From: Trifolium pratense
Taxonomy: Eukaryota > Streptophyta > Magnoliopsida > Fabales > Fabaceae
Assembly (NCBI RefSeq): GCF_020283565.1
Contig: NC_060059.1
Span: 3,417,501 to 3,481,500, forward strand
Length of the DNA: 64,000 nucleotides
Direction: 5' to 3'
Shown in pieces: positions 41,471 through 54,300 of the stretch. Numbering within the stretch: position 1 is the first letter of the stretch; every line of letters begins with the position of its first letter. The notes under the pieces were generated by a model that made no database searches, was not told the origin of the DNA, and saw only the letters and a list, made by a program, of their open reading frames with translations. Both the position numbers and the translations under genes were made by a program.

Positions 41471-43683
41471 CTACCTGTGTCCAACACAAACAAACCCCAC
41501 AAAACATAAATCATCAATTGTTTTGGACAAAATAACACAAAATTCATATGGGGTTTGATTAATCATAAACCAATTGATAAAAATTCAATTTTATCATTGG
41601 AATGATTTCTGCAAAAATTAAAATAAAATAAAAAAACGAAAAACAGTTTGAAAGAGAGATGAGATTATTCTAGTCATCTGAGTTTATTATCCAATTTCAT
41701 GGAGGATTTCAAACTTTCAAAATTTGAAGAATTGAAATTTGGGGGTTAGGGTTGATGATTTTGGGCTCACCTGAGAGGAAGAAGAACGTGGTTATGATGG
41801 GAGGCGGCGTAACCAGAAGTGAAGAGGAAGTTAGATTGATTTTTAGGTGGTGGTGGAGATTGTTTTGGTGAAGGACGAGATGGTGAGAGTAGAGAGAGAG
41901 AGATTGAGAGTGGTTGAGGGCAAAAAGAGATGAAAGTGATAAAAGATTAAGGGGGCAAAAAGATATGGCCAAATTTGTTTGCTTGATTCACCTGGTTTAC
42001 TTGCTGCCATTTTGTTTTGTAATTGGTGGAGCTCTCTAATGAAATACGGAAAATTGCTTTTTCAGCCCTCCTATAATACTCTCAGGCCCCCATCTTGACC
42101 AGTTTACCCTTTAAACCATTTCGGTAATGGCAATTCGAAACAACATTATCTTCTAAACACACAAACTTCGGTAACTGCAATACGAAACCATTTTGGTAAC
42201 TGCAATACGAATAGACAATAGAGTAATGATTTCAAAACACACAAGAACAAGGCAAAACTAACTTCGATTATTTCGAAATCTTCGATTTAATGTTATGTGG
42301 CATGCATCACGTTCTATCAATAATAGAAGGAGAGGAATAGGCCTACGTAGAAGGATTAACACGACATCATTATTTTTTTAATCACCGAAACAAGTCGCGC
42401 GCATTGGTGATTCAATATGCACAACAGAAGCCGCATTGCAGAGAAAGAATTAGCACACGCAGAAACAGATATTGCACAGAAGTGATAGAACCGAATCGAA
42501 GCGTTTTCGGTAGACCGAAACCGAATCGAAGCAATTTCGGTAGATATAAACCGATTCGAAACGTTTTCGGTAGATAGAAACCGAATCAAAGCGTTTTCGG
42601 TAGATAGAAACCGAATCTAAGCCTTTTCGGTAGATAAAAACCAGAGTTAAGGAAGATGAACAACAACGACAACTGCAACAGGGTGAAGAGCAACAACCAA
42701 TAGAGGATGAAAGGAATTGATTTTGTTTGCAAGGTTTCAGAGAGATTCGTAGCTTCAGGAATCAAAATGCGTGCAACTCTGTTTTGTTTCAGGAAGCAAA
42801 AATGAAAGGGATCTGTTTCAGGAAGCAAAATGAGATGTTTCAGGAAGCAAAATGAAAATGAAAGGGAAAAGGTGGAGAAAATGGAAATGGAAGCAACAAG
42901 CTATTTCTTGAAAGTGAATGAAAAGGAAAAGTGTGATAGGAAGATGAAAGCCATTAACTAGTTAGCAGGAAGATGCTATTTCGGTTCCTACAATACGAAT
43001 CAAAATTGAATTCGGGTTGTAAAATCCAAACTGAACTGAGACATAAATTTAAGGGCATTTTGAGATTTTTGAGGGGTTTCGAAGTAAATAGGAGGGCCTA
43101 AAAAGCAATTTTCCTCTCTAATTGGTGCAAGCATAGGTCCAGTAGAATTGATGCAGATCAAATAATTGAAACCATGTGCAAGTCACTTGAAAAGAAAGTA
43201 GTATCAGACCAAATAATTTTCAACCATGTGCAAGTCACTTGAATGAATGTAAACCTAGAATGAATGTAAACCTAAAGGTGTCAATATTTTATTGGCTAAT
43301 ACACAAAGATGTAAAGTAATCATTGGACAATGGATTAGGGTTACAAATGATCCATGAATTAGGGTTTGCAAAACAACATATCCTTTAGTATATAAAGATA
43401 AAGATAAAGATAAAGATTATATTAGACGCAGCCATGTATATATTTGGACGGCTACTTTTTTTTTTTTTTGCTAATGTTCTGGGCCAAAGCCCAAATTACA
43501 TCTCTCTCTCTATATATATAGAAAAATTTTATTTTATTTTTCTCCAAATTCTCCAAAACCCTCAAACTCGAAATCAATCCACATCACTTGTTTTCCTCGT
43601 ATTTGTGGTCAAAATCGCTCAAGGAGTTAAGGTCGAATGCAACTATCAAGATGTTAGTTCAAATTTTCTCGACTTCCAATAGC
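41471..43683. repeat. Block A', second copy (2213 bp)
   Basis: Second copy of 37901-40107, same orientation, with one extra 6-bp microsatellite unit. Unlike the first copy it continues into different DNA at 43684, so it probably keeps the original right flank. Confidence 0.95.
42041..43113. mobile_element. MULE-type element, copy inside A'
   Basis: Same element as 38471-39543, duplicated with block A rather than transposed: its CTCTCTAAT target duplications (42032-42040, 43114-43122) and flanks are also copied. Confidence 0.88.
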
Positions 43684-43970
43684 ATCTGACAAGTGATGTG
43701 GAATTAATCAAAGATGTTAGTTCTTATAGTGAAAAGATATTATGACCTGGACAATTATCAATATCATCTAAATGAAAATATAGTTAAAATAATAATATAT
43801 TAATCAACTATATTTGCTAGAAGAACGTCTCTTTCGGCCCTCCCTATAGATTATGCCTCTCCCTTGGCACTTGAAAGAAGGGAATCCAGTGTGAATGCTA
43901 GCTCCGCTCCCTTGAATTGCCTTAGGTCTGAGCTTGACTATGGAGAGTTTTTATTTTGTAAGGTGCTGAG
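43684..43970. other. Intergenic, no gene seen
   Basis: Right flank of A' up to the solo LTR target site. No coding support. Confidence 0.4.
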
Positions 43971-43975
43971 GATAT

Positions 43976-44543
43976 TGTTGGGAATTGCCTTGTAAATGAA
44001 GAAAAAAATCTGGTAAAATGCTTCAGTGGAGACCCTCATGGATCTATGAGTGTCTGCTTTCACCCTCATGGATCTATGAGCGCGAGTCTATATATATGGA
44101 ATGTGTTTTCTGACATCAAAAGACGGGATTTTAGGGTTTCAAAGGCCAACAACAAGGCTAGGGTTAAAAGAGATCATTTTGGGAAGACTCTAGGGTTGGG
44201 GAATCATTCTATCATCGTGGGAAACACTTTCATATTGAATTTCTTGGTCACGGGAAGAAATTCGGGCTTAGGGTAGAATTAGGATCAAGGCTAATTCTTG
44301 TAACTCTATTGTGAGATTTCATTGTAATCAAGAACATCATTTGATAGTGGATCGGAGAGTTGCTCTCTCCCCCAGAGTAGGTCACATTGATTGAACTAGG
44401 TAAACAATTTGATTGTGTTCTTTTCTTTTCTCGCCGTTTATCTTTTGATTGTTATTATTATTGTCGTTCACTTAATTTGATTGCTTACTTGTAATTGCTC
44501 CACACATCAAGATTATTGGTGTGATTTAATCGAATTCACAACA
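43976..44543. mobile_element. Solo LTR (probably copia)
   Basis: 568 bp starting TGTTGGGAATTGCC and ending TTCACAACA, with inverted TGTTG..CAACA termini. The exact 5-bp duplication is GATAT (43971-43975, 44544-44548). A CCCTCATGGATCTATGAG segment is tandemly repeated at 44033-44081. The C/T and TTGATTGTG-rich 3' part resembles copia LTRs. Confidence 0.88.
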
Positions 44544-44548
44544 GATAT

Positions 44549-45063
44549 CCTTGACTATATTTACTATCCTTATAGTAAAGGTTCGATATTTCACTAAAAA
44601 GATAGATAAGGAGGGTGAATTTGGTTCCGACTCCTGGAGGTGAAGATCCAGCACTTCGAGATATTGTTGAGCATCACCCGTCCTTTCTCACAAAGCAACA
44701 TGTCCTGTTTCTCCAGAACCAGAGGGCCTTTTCATCCGCAGAATCTGAATCATTTGTCGAAGATCAAGATAGAGATGAAGCGAAGCCGCTAACTGAACCG
44801 AAAAGAGGTAGTTGAATCTCGATCGAACAAGGCTCGAAGGAAGCTATTAGATACGAATAAGTGTTGGAACACGAGGGAATAAAGCAAAGGTGTAAGAAGC
44901 CTCTTACCTCCGCTTTACTAATAAGTAGTATTGGCGGGTGTACCAGATCGATCAGAAAAGTGGCAGAGTCTTGAGGCACAGATCCAATGTCAAGTTCAAT
45001 TACACCACCAGTCTGGTGGACGGAATTATCGAATGCTCCAACCGTCATCGTCTTTCTCTTCAC
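44549..45063. other. Unresolved, possible exon fragments
   Basis: 44615-44815 on plus (PTPGGEDPALRDIVEHH) and 45063-44925 on minus (VHQTGGVIELDIGSV, then a GAG|GTAAGA donor) both look somewhat protein-like. I recognise neither. One may be a retroelement remnant. Confidence 0.3.
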
Positions 45064-45089
45064 ACGGGGGAAAAATTAGTTTTTACCTC

Positions 45090-45528
45090 CACTTAAAATA
45101 ATACGGTAGTTGTAGTGCTTTTACGGCGGAGCTTTGGGGTGTTTTGGAAGGATTGAATCTCGCTTGGAGAATGGGATATAGATATGTGGAGCTTGATGTT
45201 GATTCTACATCCGTGGTTAAAGTTATTAATGATGGCACAACCACTAGTGCTATGGGAGTATCATTGGTTAAGAGCATTGGAAGACTATTGGAGCTTGATT
45301 GTGATGTTAAAATAAAACACTCTTATAGAGAGACTAATATGTGTGCGGATGCAATGGCAAATTTAGGATGCTCTTTAAGCAATGAGATTATTTTCTTTGA
45401 AGAATGTCCAAGTCACATGAGGAACTTACTTGCTGCTGATTGTAGGAATTTCTCGTCCCCTAGATTAATTGTGGTGTAATTTTTTTTTTTTGGGCTTAGG
45501 CCCTCTTCCATATAAAAAAAAAAAAATA
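45090..45528 (+). mobile_element. LINE 3' fragment: RNase H-like domain and poly(A)
   Basis: The plus strand encodes FTAELWGVLEGLNLAWRMGY, VELDVDSTSVV and RETNMCADAMANLG, ending near RLIVV, which is the RVT_3-type RNase H domain common at the end of plant LINE ORF2 and in related domesticated genes. GGGCTTAGGCCCTCTT and a run of A (about 45515-45528) follow, the usual LINE 3' end. Reverse transcriptase is absent. Confidence 0.8.
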
Positions 45529-46162
45529 TAATACGGTATTCTCACCACAAATTCAGACAATTTTTCTCATGAATTTTGTCAACAACCATAGTATGTTTTT
45601 GATAGTTTTTTAAAATGAAACAAAATTGCAACACTTCTTAGAAAATGAAATATGTTGGGAGTGTTGAGCACTCTGAGTTAGTGTGAATATATATATATTT
45701 TCTATGTACAATGATATGATTTTTGATTTTTTTATTTATTTTTAATGACAATAATAATAAAAATTGTTCAATATTGGTTAATGTATTTTTGTATAGATGT
45801 GTTGTTATACATGATCTTGACCTCACTACACTTAAAAGTTCTAAAGAAAATGATCATCAACTTACTAGTCAAAGTTTTTGGATTCATCCATACTTTTACA
45901 TAAATGCATTTACATATAAATAAATTATTTTACATTCAACTTACTTTTAACTATAATCAATTTTTTCATAAATGAAATAAAGTACTAACAGTGGTCTCAA
46001 GTTGACAAGGAAGTGTGATTTGATGTTCCTTTGGCAGCGTACCATTGGTGTTGGAGGCCATTGATTTGCACAGCGATTAAGAGTTTTCTTGAATCCTAAT
46101 TCTGAAACTACAGAGGAAGGAAAGCCAAGTTTGTGTTTTTGAGGAAACTGGATTGTTTGTTT
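45529..46162. other. Intergenic with a possible isolated first exon
   Basis: AT-rich. On the complement, near 46062-45985, ATGGCCTCCAACACCAATGG opens a frame of about 25 codons that ends at ACT|GTTAGT. A leader-like segment precedes it. Without a downstream exon it is only a candidate. Confidence 0.35.
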
Positions 46163-46174
46163 TTTTTGGACTAA

Positions 46175-46340
46175 TTTTTTTTTTTTTAAGAAGTTAAATT
46201 AATCCACCCAAATTATCACCCAGATAGAATCGAACCTCAGACCTCAGGAGAAATATGTCCCAAACCAATACCAATGCACTAACCCAAGTGGTCAAGAAAA
46301 ACAGGTCTCAAACCAATACCAATGCACCAATCCAAGTGGA
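46175..46340 (-). mobile_element. tRNA-derived SINE with duplicated head
   Basis: On the complement, an A-box region CACTTGGGTTAGTGCATTGG (about 46272-46291), a B box GGTTCGATTCT (about 46226-46236) and a 3' A-tail (46175-46187) are in order. A second partial head CACTTGGATTGGTGCATTGG lies upstream of it (about 46320-46339). A 12-bp duplication TTTTTGGACTAA (46163-46174, 46341-46352) flanks the whole, so both heads arrived in one insertion. Confidence 0.85.
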
Positions 46341-46352
46341 TTTTTGGACTAA

Positions 46353-46798
46353 ATTTATTGTTTTGTGGTGTTATATAGATAGATTAGGATTCCGCTGTGA
46401 CTTGTGAGTAAGAAAGAAAAAAATTAGGATTTGATTATTTTATTTTGATAATAGGATTTGACTATTTTATTTTAATTTTAATAATAGGATTTGATTATTT
46501 TATTTTATCAATAAAAAAAGGAAGAAGGTTAGGATCCGATTCACCAAAATAAATAAATTAGGATTCTATCAAAAAAACTTTTTTTGGATTTAACCTATTT
46601 CAAATAGAACAAATTAATTATAATTTATTTAAAAATATACACGAAATTTATACCAAAAAAATAAATATACACGGGACAAAAGTTTTACTAAAACAAATTT
46701 ATTGATCTAATTATTAAAATAAATAAATTTTTTTATTTAATAACTTTTACAAGAAAGAAAATAATAATTTCACTCCTTCAAAAAAATAATAATTTCAC
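46353..46798. other. Intergenic, AT-rich
   Basis: GGATTTGATTATTTTATTTT-like units recur at 46427-46505. No gene or bounded element. Confidence 0.5.
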
Positions 46799-46801
46799 TT
46801 A

Positions 46802-47059
46802 GGGTCCGATTGGTTCGAGGTAGATAGAGGGGAGGAGAGGTGAGAGGTATATTCTTTTTTCAAAAAAAAAATATTTTTTATTCTTGAAAAAAAAAATTAA
46901 AAAAAAAAACAAAAAATCTCAATTATTAGAGAGATTTGATTGGTTAAAAAAATGCTTTTTTTTTTAAATGATTTAATAAAAAAAGATATTTTTTTTGTCA
47001 AGATTACCCTCCTCTCCTTTCCCCTCCCCCCCTTCATCTAACTCGAACCAATCGGGCCC
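46802..47059. mobile_element. Tourist-like MITE (PIF/Harbinger)
   Basis: 258 bp with ends GGGTCCGATTGGTTCGAG and, inverted, GGGCCCGATTGGTTCGAG. The target duplication TTA flanks both sides (46799-46801, 47060-47062), the PIF/Harbinger signature. Confidence 0.9.
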
Positions 47060-47062
47060 TTA

Positions 47063-47206
47063 TATTTTAACAATATTTGAATTATTTTATTCTAAATAAA
47101 TTTTTTAACTTAATATAATTATAAACTTAAATATCAATAAAAGTCAATGGATTCACACAGGTCTCTAAACCAGTTTTAAGTAAAAATCATGAGCAAATAG
47201 ACAAGT
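47063..47206. other. Short AT-rich spacer
   Basis: Nothing recognised between the Tourist element and the MULE target duplication. Confidence 0.5.
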
Positions 47207-47215
47207 TAAAACATT

Positions 47216-47962
47216 GAGCAATGCTATGGTCACTCGTTTTAACACACGCATTCAAACACACCCTCTAATACTATGCCACGTCACTCTTTTAATTAAAGAG
47301 AGTAACCGGCAACCTGAATAAACTGGTTCAACAATTGAAACGCCAAAATCTCTCTCTGAAACGATGGTACTGTCGTGCAGGTAATTAAATCATCATCTCC
47401 CCAAACCATCTCATCGTTCATCAATAATCCTTGTACTCATTAAATGGCTTACCTTTGGAATCTGATTTTTCATGTAGTGAGATGATAGTTGGAAAACATT
47501 ATGCAAAAGATGGCGACGAAGGTGATGGGTTGTCGGACCAAACAAAACACAATCCACAAACTTACAGAGGAGGAATCAGATCTCGTCTCCAATTGTTAAA
47601 TGGGTGTTCATTGGGGAAATCCAAAGGCTTGAGAGAAGTGACTATTTTTAGAGAGAGAAAAATTTCTTCTCACAATCCACAAACTATGGTAGATGTAGTT
47701 GTTGTAAAATAAAAGTGTCAAAATAAGAGGGAGGGAAAGAGACAAGCAGTAGCTAGAAGCCGGCGGAGGATATTGATGGGTTTGATGTTATGCAGGTAGA
47801 TTGAATGGGTAGTATAGAACTGAATAACAAAAAAAAAAAAAAATTGGATTTACTCATTGAACCGGTTAATAGGTTGGTCATTAGAAAAAAGGGGTAACGT
47901 GGCGTTATACTTGAGCGTGTGTTTGAAAGAGAGTGTCCAAACGAGTGACGCTAGCATTACTC
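47216..47962. mobile_element. MULE-type element with internal open frame
   Basis: The ends GAGCAATGCTATGGTCACTC and, inverted, GAGTAATGCTAGCGTCACTC extend for about 60 bp (ACACACGC and GGGTAACGTGGCG blocks). The exact 9-bp duplication is TAAAACATT (47207-47215, 47963-47971). An open stretch of 93 codons at 47431-47712 (no typical start, Lys/Asp/Gly-rich) has no family I recognise. It could be captured host sequence or chance. Confidence 0.88.
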
Positions 47963-47971
47963 TAAAACATT

Positions 47972-48365
47972 TATGTGAATCATGATCAAATAAATAACTC
48001 AAAATAGTATATGCAGTTTGATGAATATATATAAGTTTTTGTTGAATATATATATAAGTTGAATTGTGGAATAATTTTTTAATATTATTTCCAAATTTTG
48101 AGCACAAATAAATAGACTATGGGTCCATTTGTATAAACAGCTTATATGAAATGCTTATAGCATTAGAACTTTTTAATACGAGAGCTTACTGATTTTGGAT
48201 ATTTCCTCATTTTCATAAAGCCCGAGCATGAACAGGTTATATCACTACCTTACATTACATGTGGAGAAACTGCTATCTCTTGGCGATCAGTTACAATGAT
48301 TTGTTTCTATTGGAAAAAGGATAATTCGTAAGATGTCAATGTAGCCAAATCTGTATAATGTGTTG
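47972..48365. other. 3' flank of the CWF19-like gene
   Basis: AT-rich. The part nearest 48365 should hold the 3' UTR of the minus-strand gene. No other feature seen. Confidence 0.5.
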
Positions 48366-51300
48366 TTATGTTTCATGTAGCTGCTTTGTCCAGTCAAAAT
48401 GTCCCCAATCTTTGGAGAAACTGGAAACAGCTTGCTTTTGCACCTCCACTGCCTCGTACCTTTGACGTCTATACATGTCTTCCTCAGCCAAATGCAGCAT
48501 GCCTCTAATGACATTCAAGCCAAGATTACTCTTAAACTGCTTTTCATCATCGATAACATGGACAAAACCTTTGTTTAGACCAAATTCTACATGAAAATAT
48601 GGGAAGTCCTTGGGAATGGAGTTGCGCAACCCTTTTTCACTTGTATCAATGAGTCTTTTAGCATTGTGCTGGCTCCACTCATCTTCTGCTTCATCAATTG
48701 CCTGTGATTGAAGTCAATTTAGACTCAGGCAGTGAGTTTATGATTCGAAACACAACAGAAACAAAACAGAAATGGAATAATGGATCGAATGAAAAGTGCG
48801 GTCAACAACAAATCATGAGTTACAACCTTTTTTTTTCACCAAAAGTGCCTGAATAACAATGATCTCAAGTGAAAACTAGGTAAATGGATCATAAAATAGA
48901 AACGTCTTTTTAACAACCCTGTTCAGATTCTGTAGGTTTGCTTTTAAATTTTAATATGGCGCACTCAATAACATATAAAGTTTTACACCCAAAAATAAAA
49001 ATGAAATCATTTAAACTGGTAGAAACTAATGCAGTTTTATAAACAAATGGTTAATTGTTCACTAAATGCAACTAATTTAACCGTAACTAATCAAACTGAA
49101 CCAGTTTAAAAGCTCGGGAAAGTAAAAAAAACTCAACATGGGTAGCATGTCAAACTAGCAATTTGCCACATGAATTATGAATTCCTAGCAAGTACTATCA
49201 CCATCATCCCTGTCCTCGACTTATCTTCTAGTTTATTTTTTTTGGGTGGCGGGTGGGATGGATGTGTCAGGTTTAAGGTTCAACTGTCCATATCTAAACA
49301 TGACAGCTGCAGTTTTAGGTTCCATCAAATCTCAAATAAGACGACCTCTTGCAATGAGTCAGGAGTACTGTACTCCATGGAAACAAAAAATGAAGCAGCA
49401 GCAGCAGCAGTTTGGACTGTATAGTTAATTACAGAGCAATGAAACAGGTAAGCTTCACCTTTTCAGTGTCAAATTTATGACTCACCGTCTCAAAGTTAGC
49501 TCATTTGAATATCCCTATGAATGAGAATTAATGTCATCTTTCTCTAAATATGATGATACATGACTGGGTAGTTTAAAACCAAAGAACCCCCCCAAAAAAT
49601 GACGACACATAAGGAAACAAATGTAAATAATAATTTACATGAGTGCATGGTCCAAGTTTCTATTTGCAGTTTGCACTATATATTTGATAGTTCATCAATG
49701 AAGGGCATCCCATGAAGCAGACTAGATAGTTTTAACCATAGTAAAACCATTTTTACAAGGGAAATGTTAAACAGTGCCCCAGGGGCAATGGTTAAGGAAA
49801 TAAAAATGGTAGTATAATTTTGAAAAATGGTAGTGCATTCAATGCCTTGAACTTTTAAAAAAGAATCTTTTCTACTTAAAACTTTTGCTTTTATTTCCAT
49901 TTTGGTTTCTTTAATCATTTCCCCGGGGGCACTCTTTAGCATGACCCTTTTTACAAGTTACTTTAAAAAAAACTGGTAATTATAACATGTCAAGTGTAAC
50001 TTCTGATATACTAGTAGCAGCTAGGATAAAACAAATAAAAAAATGGACCTTATAATAGAAGCATTATAGGAACTAGAATAGAAAAGAAAGTGAGAGTGAG
50101 AGCATTGAGGAAGATGTTAGCTAACTTATGAGACTATCACTACAGAGTAGAGAGACTTCAGATTGCTTTTAATCTGTTATTATTCACAAGGATCACTATT
50201 TCCAAGCCTAAACATTACTGTATGTGTGTTTCTAAAGATAAGACTTCTTGCAAAGTTTGGTGCCTTAAACCATCTTTCCATAAGTATTTGATATTACCAT
50301 GTAGAATGGTATGATACTCCAGCAATGGCTCAAGAAACTAAGAAAGGAACATTAATAATGTTTTCATGCTGGCTTTTAGAACACAACGTAGTGATGCCGC
50401 TATGTGCAGCCTAATAGATGAATAGCTCATTTCAAGAATGCATAAATGAAAAGCACTGATTCTGGAAAAGAGAGACAGAGATGAGCAATACAGAATATAA
50501 CAATGTTTGACATCTGACCTTTTTAAAGTATAAAGGAGCCTCTTTAGCAATATCTTTGGGTAAGGGAATGCACTCAATCATACAATGGCGCCGTTGCTGA
50601 GCCAATCCCATCACAGTTTCAAGAAACACCGCTTCCTTATCTTGCTTTGCAAACATCATAATAAGACATTTTTTGAAATTTCTAATTTCTACCCACACAT
50701 TATCCTCCACGGTTCTCGTAGCTGATTCATGCTGTCATATTAAGAATAAGACAAACAAGATAAGGTTACTTCCAAACATGCAATAATATTACAAGTCACC
50801 ATGTAATTTAGCCGATTTCAATAAGGCATCAAATTCATTTAAGTCCTCGTTACTATTACCTACTTAAATTGCAGGGATTGTGTTCAATAAAAACAAGCTC
50901 ATGATTTTTTTCAAGTGACTTCAACTCTTACAGAAACACTAATAGTAGTAGAAATTAAACTCACGTGAATGGGTAGAATACAGCAATGACCGGGTACCAA
51001 GGGCTGCCGCTGTGGCAACATAAGATATGTGAAATTTGCAATAGACACCACAAGATGCATAGGCCGATTTGGATTCTCTAGACAAAAGAGGCAACGTTCT
51101 TTCTGGGTCAAGAATCGATTTGCATTTGTCTTTTTTTGGATATTCTTAGGGTCTTCACCCCCTTGTTTCTTTCTACTCTTTCTGCTTGGACCATCTTCAA
51201 AGTCATATTCATCGTCTGCCCGAGTAGAAACTTTAAACTGCTTGTTCTGCATTATATTGCGAGCAAGATGCATATCAGCATCATCCTCTCCTTTCTTCTG

Positions 51301-54300
51301 CTCAGCAGATATCCTCTGCATAGCATACCTTGAATAAAGTAAAATGTCACCGTTGAAATGATAAGAAAGGTGAAATTTTATGCATAAAGTTTTAGAAATC
51401 AATACTATTGATGCAACACACCAAACATGTTTATGAACAAAGAAATATAAACAAAAAGACAAAGACAATAAGTGACACTATTTTTTTTTGCAATACAAGA
51501 AATCCATCTTATCCACAATGTGTTCGCATCCGAAATACATGAAACAGATGTGTATGGGATTAAGGAGAACAAAAAACAGACAGAATTCCAAGATAGAAAA
51601 ATACCTTTTAGAACTTTCCTCCGTTTTTGATCTAATTGCATGATCTTGATTTCCTTGTATTGTGTTTAAAACCTTTGCTTCTTCCTGCCCACCAGAACAA
51701 TAATGGAAAGCGCGCAACTTAATCAAAACAATCATTAAACTAGAAGGATATGTTTTTTAGACAGTATACTAAGAGACAAACAGAGCCTGGAGAAGAATGC
51801 ATACTCTCCCATCCTATGGCCTTACCATTAGTTTATCAGCTTCTTCATTCTTTCCTTTCAAACGAAGTTGCATAGCCTTAGCTGCCAACTGGTTTGCACT
51901 CATCTTATTCTGTACAACTGTATTTGTTTCGCCTGGTGTGTTTACATCTGAAAAAACCTTTTCCGCTTCAAAACTTTCCAAAACAGAACCATCAGAGTTA
52001 CCACTCTCCCTACTGACTAACTCACGCATAAAGCTTCCGTCGTTAGCAAATTTATTTAAGCTAGATGCTGCTGCAGCGATGATCTCAGCACCCTCAGCTC
52101 CAACAAACTGGTTTTTGCGCTTTCTCCAAGACAATGAATCTTGCACTTTAGGTGCTTTCATTTCATGGTGCCGATGAGAAGCATTTCTTATGTAGTCCTG
52201 CAAGAGTTTCATTAGCAAACTTCAGTGAAGTAAAATGGAATATGCTTCATAAATGAGATTAACATCCATAATAATTTATTGAAAATATAATCCATCTATA
52301 AAACAAGATACAATTGTTTTCTATCTGTTCTCAAAGTTACCCTTTTAGAATCCCTTTGGATAGGCTTATCATAATCTGGTGAATTTTCTTCAGTTACCCC
52401 TCTCTGTCTACTTTTTATAGCACGTAGATGAGCCCGAGCTGGGGCAGCTGCTTTTGATGCAACAGATGCAGTCAACTCACCAAGAGAACCCCACCTTTCT
52501 CCCACAACCTGTATATACCATATAGTGAATATGTTAAGAACCATCAAACCTTAATTAAAGAATAGACTGGTAAATAGAAAGAACGAGAATGAATCTGTTA
52601 TTGGGGAGCGAAATATCATGAACAGGAGGAGACAAATCTCCTTACAAAGGTTTCGCCATTCTACAACATAGCAAATGCTCAGTTCTCAAATGCTAACGAT
52701 TCATAATAGCCGTCCCTCTACCCTTAAACATTCCCCAAACATAACTACGCTAATCTTACTTACAAAAAAAATAATTTGTTTCACTTCCTTCTATTCTTTC
52801 AAGCAAATATCTATTGTCCCAACAGAATAATAAGAATTTTTTACAGGATGGACAGAAAATCTATTACAAAAATAGAAATAAAGAATATATGAAAAGCAAG
52901 GGCATAAAACCTCTTGAAAGCTTCGTCCTTCCCGAGCTGCTTGCTCTTGTGCGCGCTTTAAAGCTTTAAGTCTCCAACTTGCTCCTCCATCCCCAACAAC
53001 GGAAGACGATAGAAGTTGGCTTGCACCAACCTTAACTTCGTCAATTTCTTCGGGGTAACCACTTCCATCGTCCTTTAGATAAGGATTCAATTCCCTAGGA
53101 TTTGCCTTCTTTGACTGAAAGAGTGAAAAATTATTTAGTCTTTTTAACATGTTATATTGGCCATGAGATTAAAAGATCAAAACAAGCTGGAAAAAAACGA
53201 ATGCGTTTAAGATAGACCCTAAATGAACATACACTTCACCTGTTCGAGCATCAACATGGAATGTGGTTTACACATTAGTCACTCAAACAACAACATGCAA
53301 AGATGCATGAGCATGATAAATATTAATGATATTCCTCGCATAAATATTAGACAAATGAACATAAACTGCTCTCATGCAAAAGATGGACAAAGACTCAAAT
53401 CAATCTTCAGAAGGCTAATGCTCACCAAGGCCAACTATTTGAACCCGATACCTTTTTCTGTTTTTGGATAAGCATATTTGAAATTTTTCCATTTACTAGT
53501 TATTATTTCTTATTTGTTTATCGTTCAAAAAACATTACGGTGAGTGATGATAATACAACGGAAGGGAGTTACAAGTTTGACCGATCGAATTAACCTCTTG
53601 AAGATATTAGATATAGAAGGGGAAACTATATACAATATATATTATCTGCATCAGGTCTAACCCACCCATACACCCCACCATGGCAAAAGCTTTACAGCAC
53701 CAGGTGACAATACAACAACAACCAAAGCCTTTTCTAAATAGGTGGCATTGGCTGCATGAATCAAACAACATCATAATTTCCGGTCCTGAATCAAGTTCCA
53801 AATTAATCTAAATCTCACTTAATGATTTGGCCAATTGTTATTAAAAGTCTTGCTTTCCTCTAACTAGTTGGACTATTCTCTCATATGGACTATCCTCCTA
53901 ATATTGCTTCTCCATGTCTTTCCGAACACATGTCCAAATCATCTATGATGGAAAATTACTAACTTTGCTACAATAAGGGGCTTCGCAAACTTCATATGTG
54001 ATGCTTTTATTCACAATCTACATCGTCTTGTATAACAACACATTCATTGGAACATTCTAACATTTGCAATGACCTTACTTTCTTGTCGACTCTTTAATGC
54101 CTAACATTAAGCTCTGTATAGTGTTACAGGTATTATACTGCAATACAATTTTCCTTTAATATTGAGTGGTATTTTCGATCACAAATCACACCTAAAGTAC
54201 TACTTTAGTTCATCCACGCTACTTGGATCATATGGTTTACATCTTTTATCCCACGGTTATTTTGTATGATGTATCTACATAACTTAAATTCCAATACTTA

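Noticed and set aside
45144..45479. Stand-alone RNase H gene
   Set aside because: The domain continues upstream without a start, and a poly(A) run follows the stop, so a LINE 3' fragment is the simpler reading.
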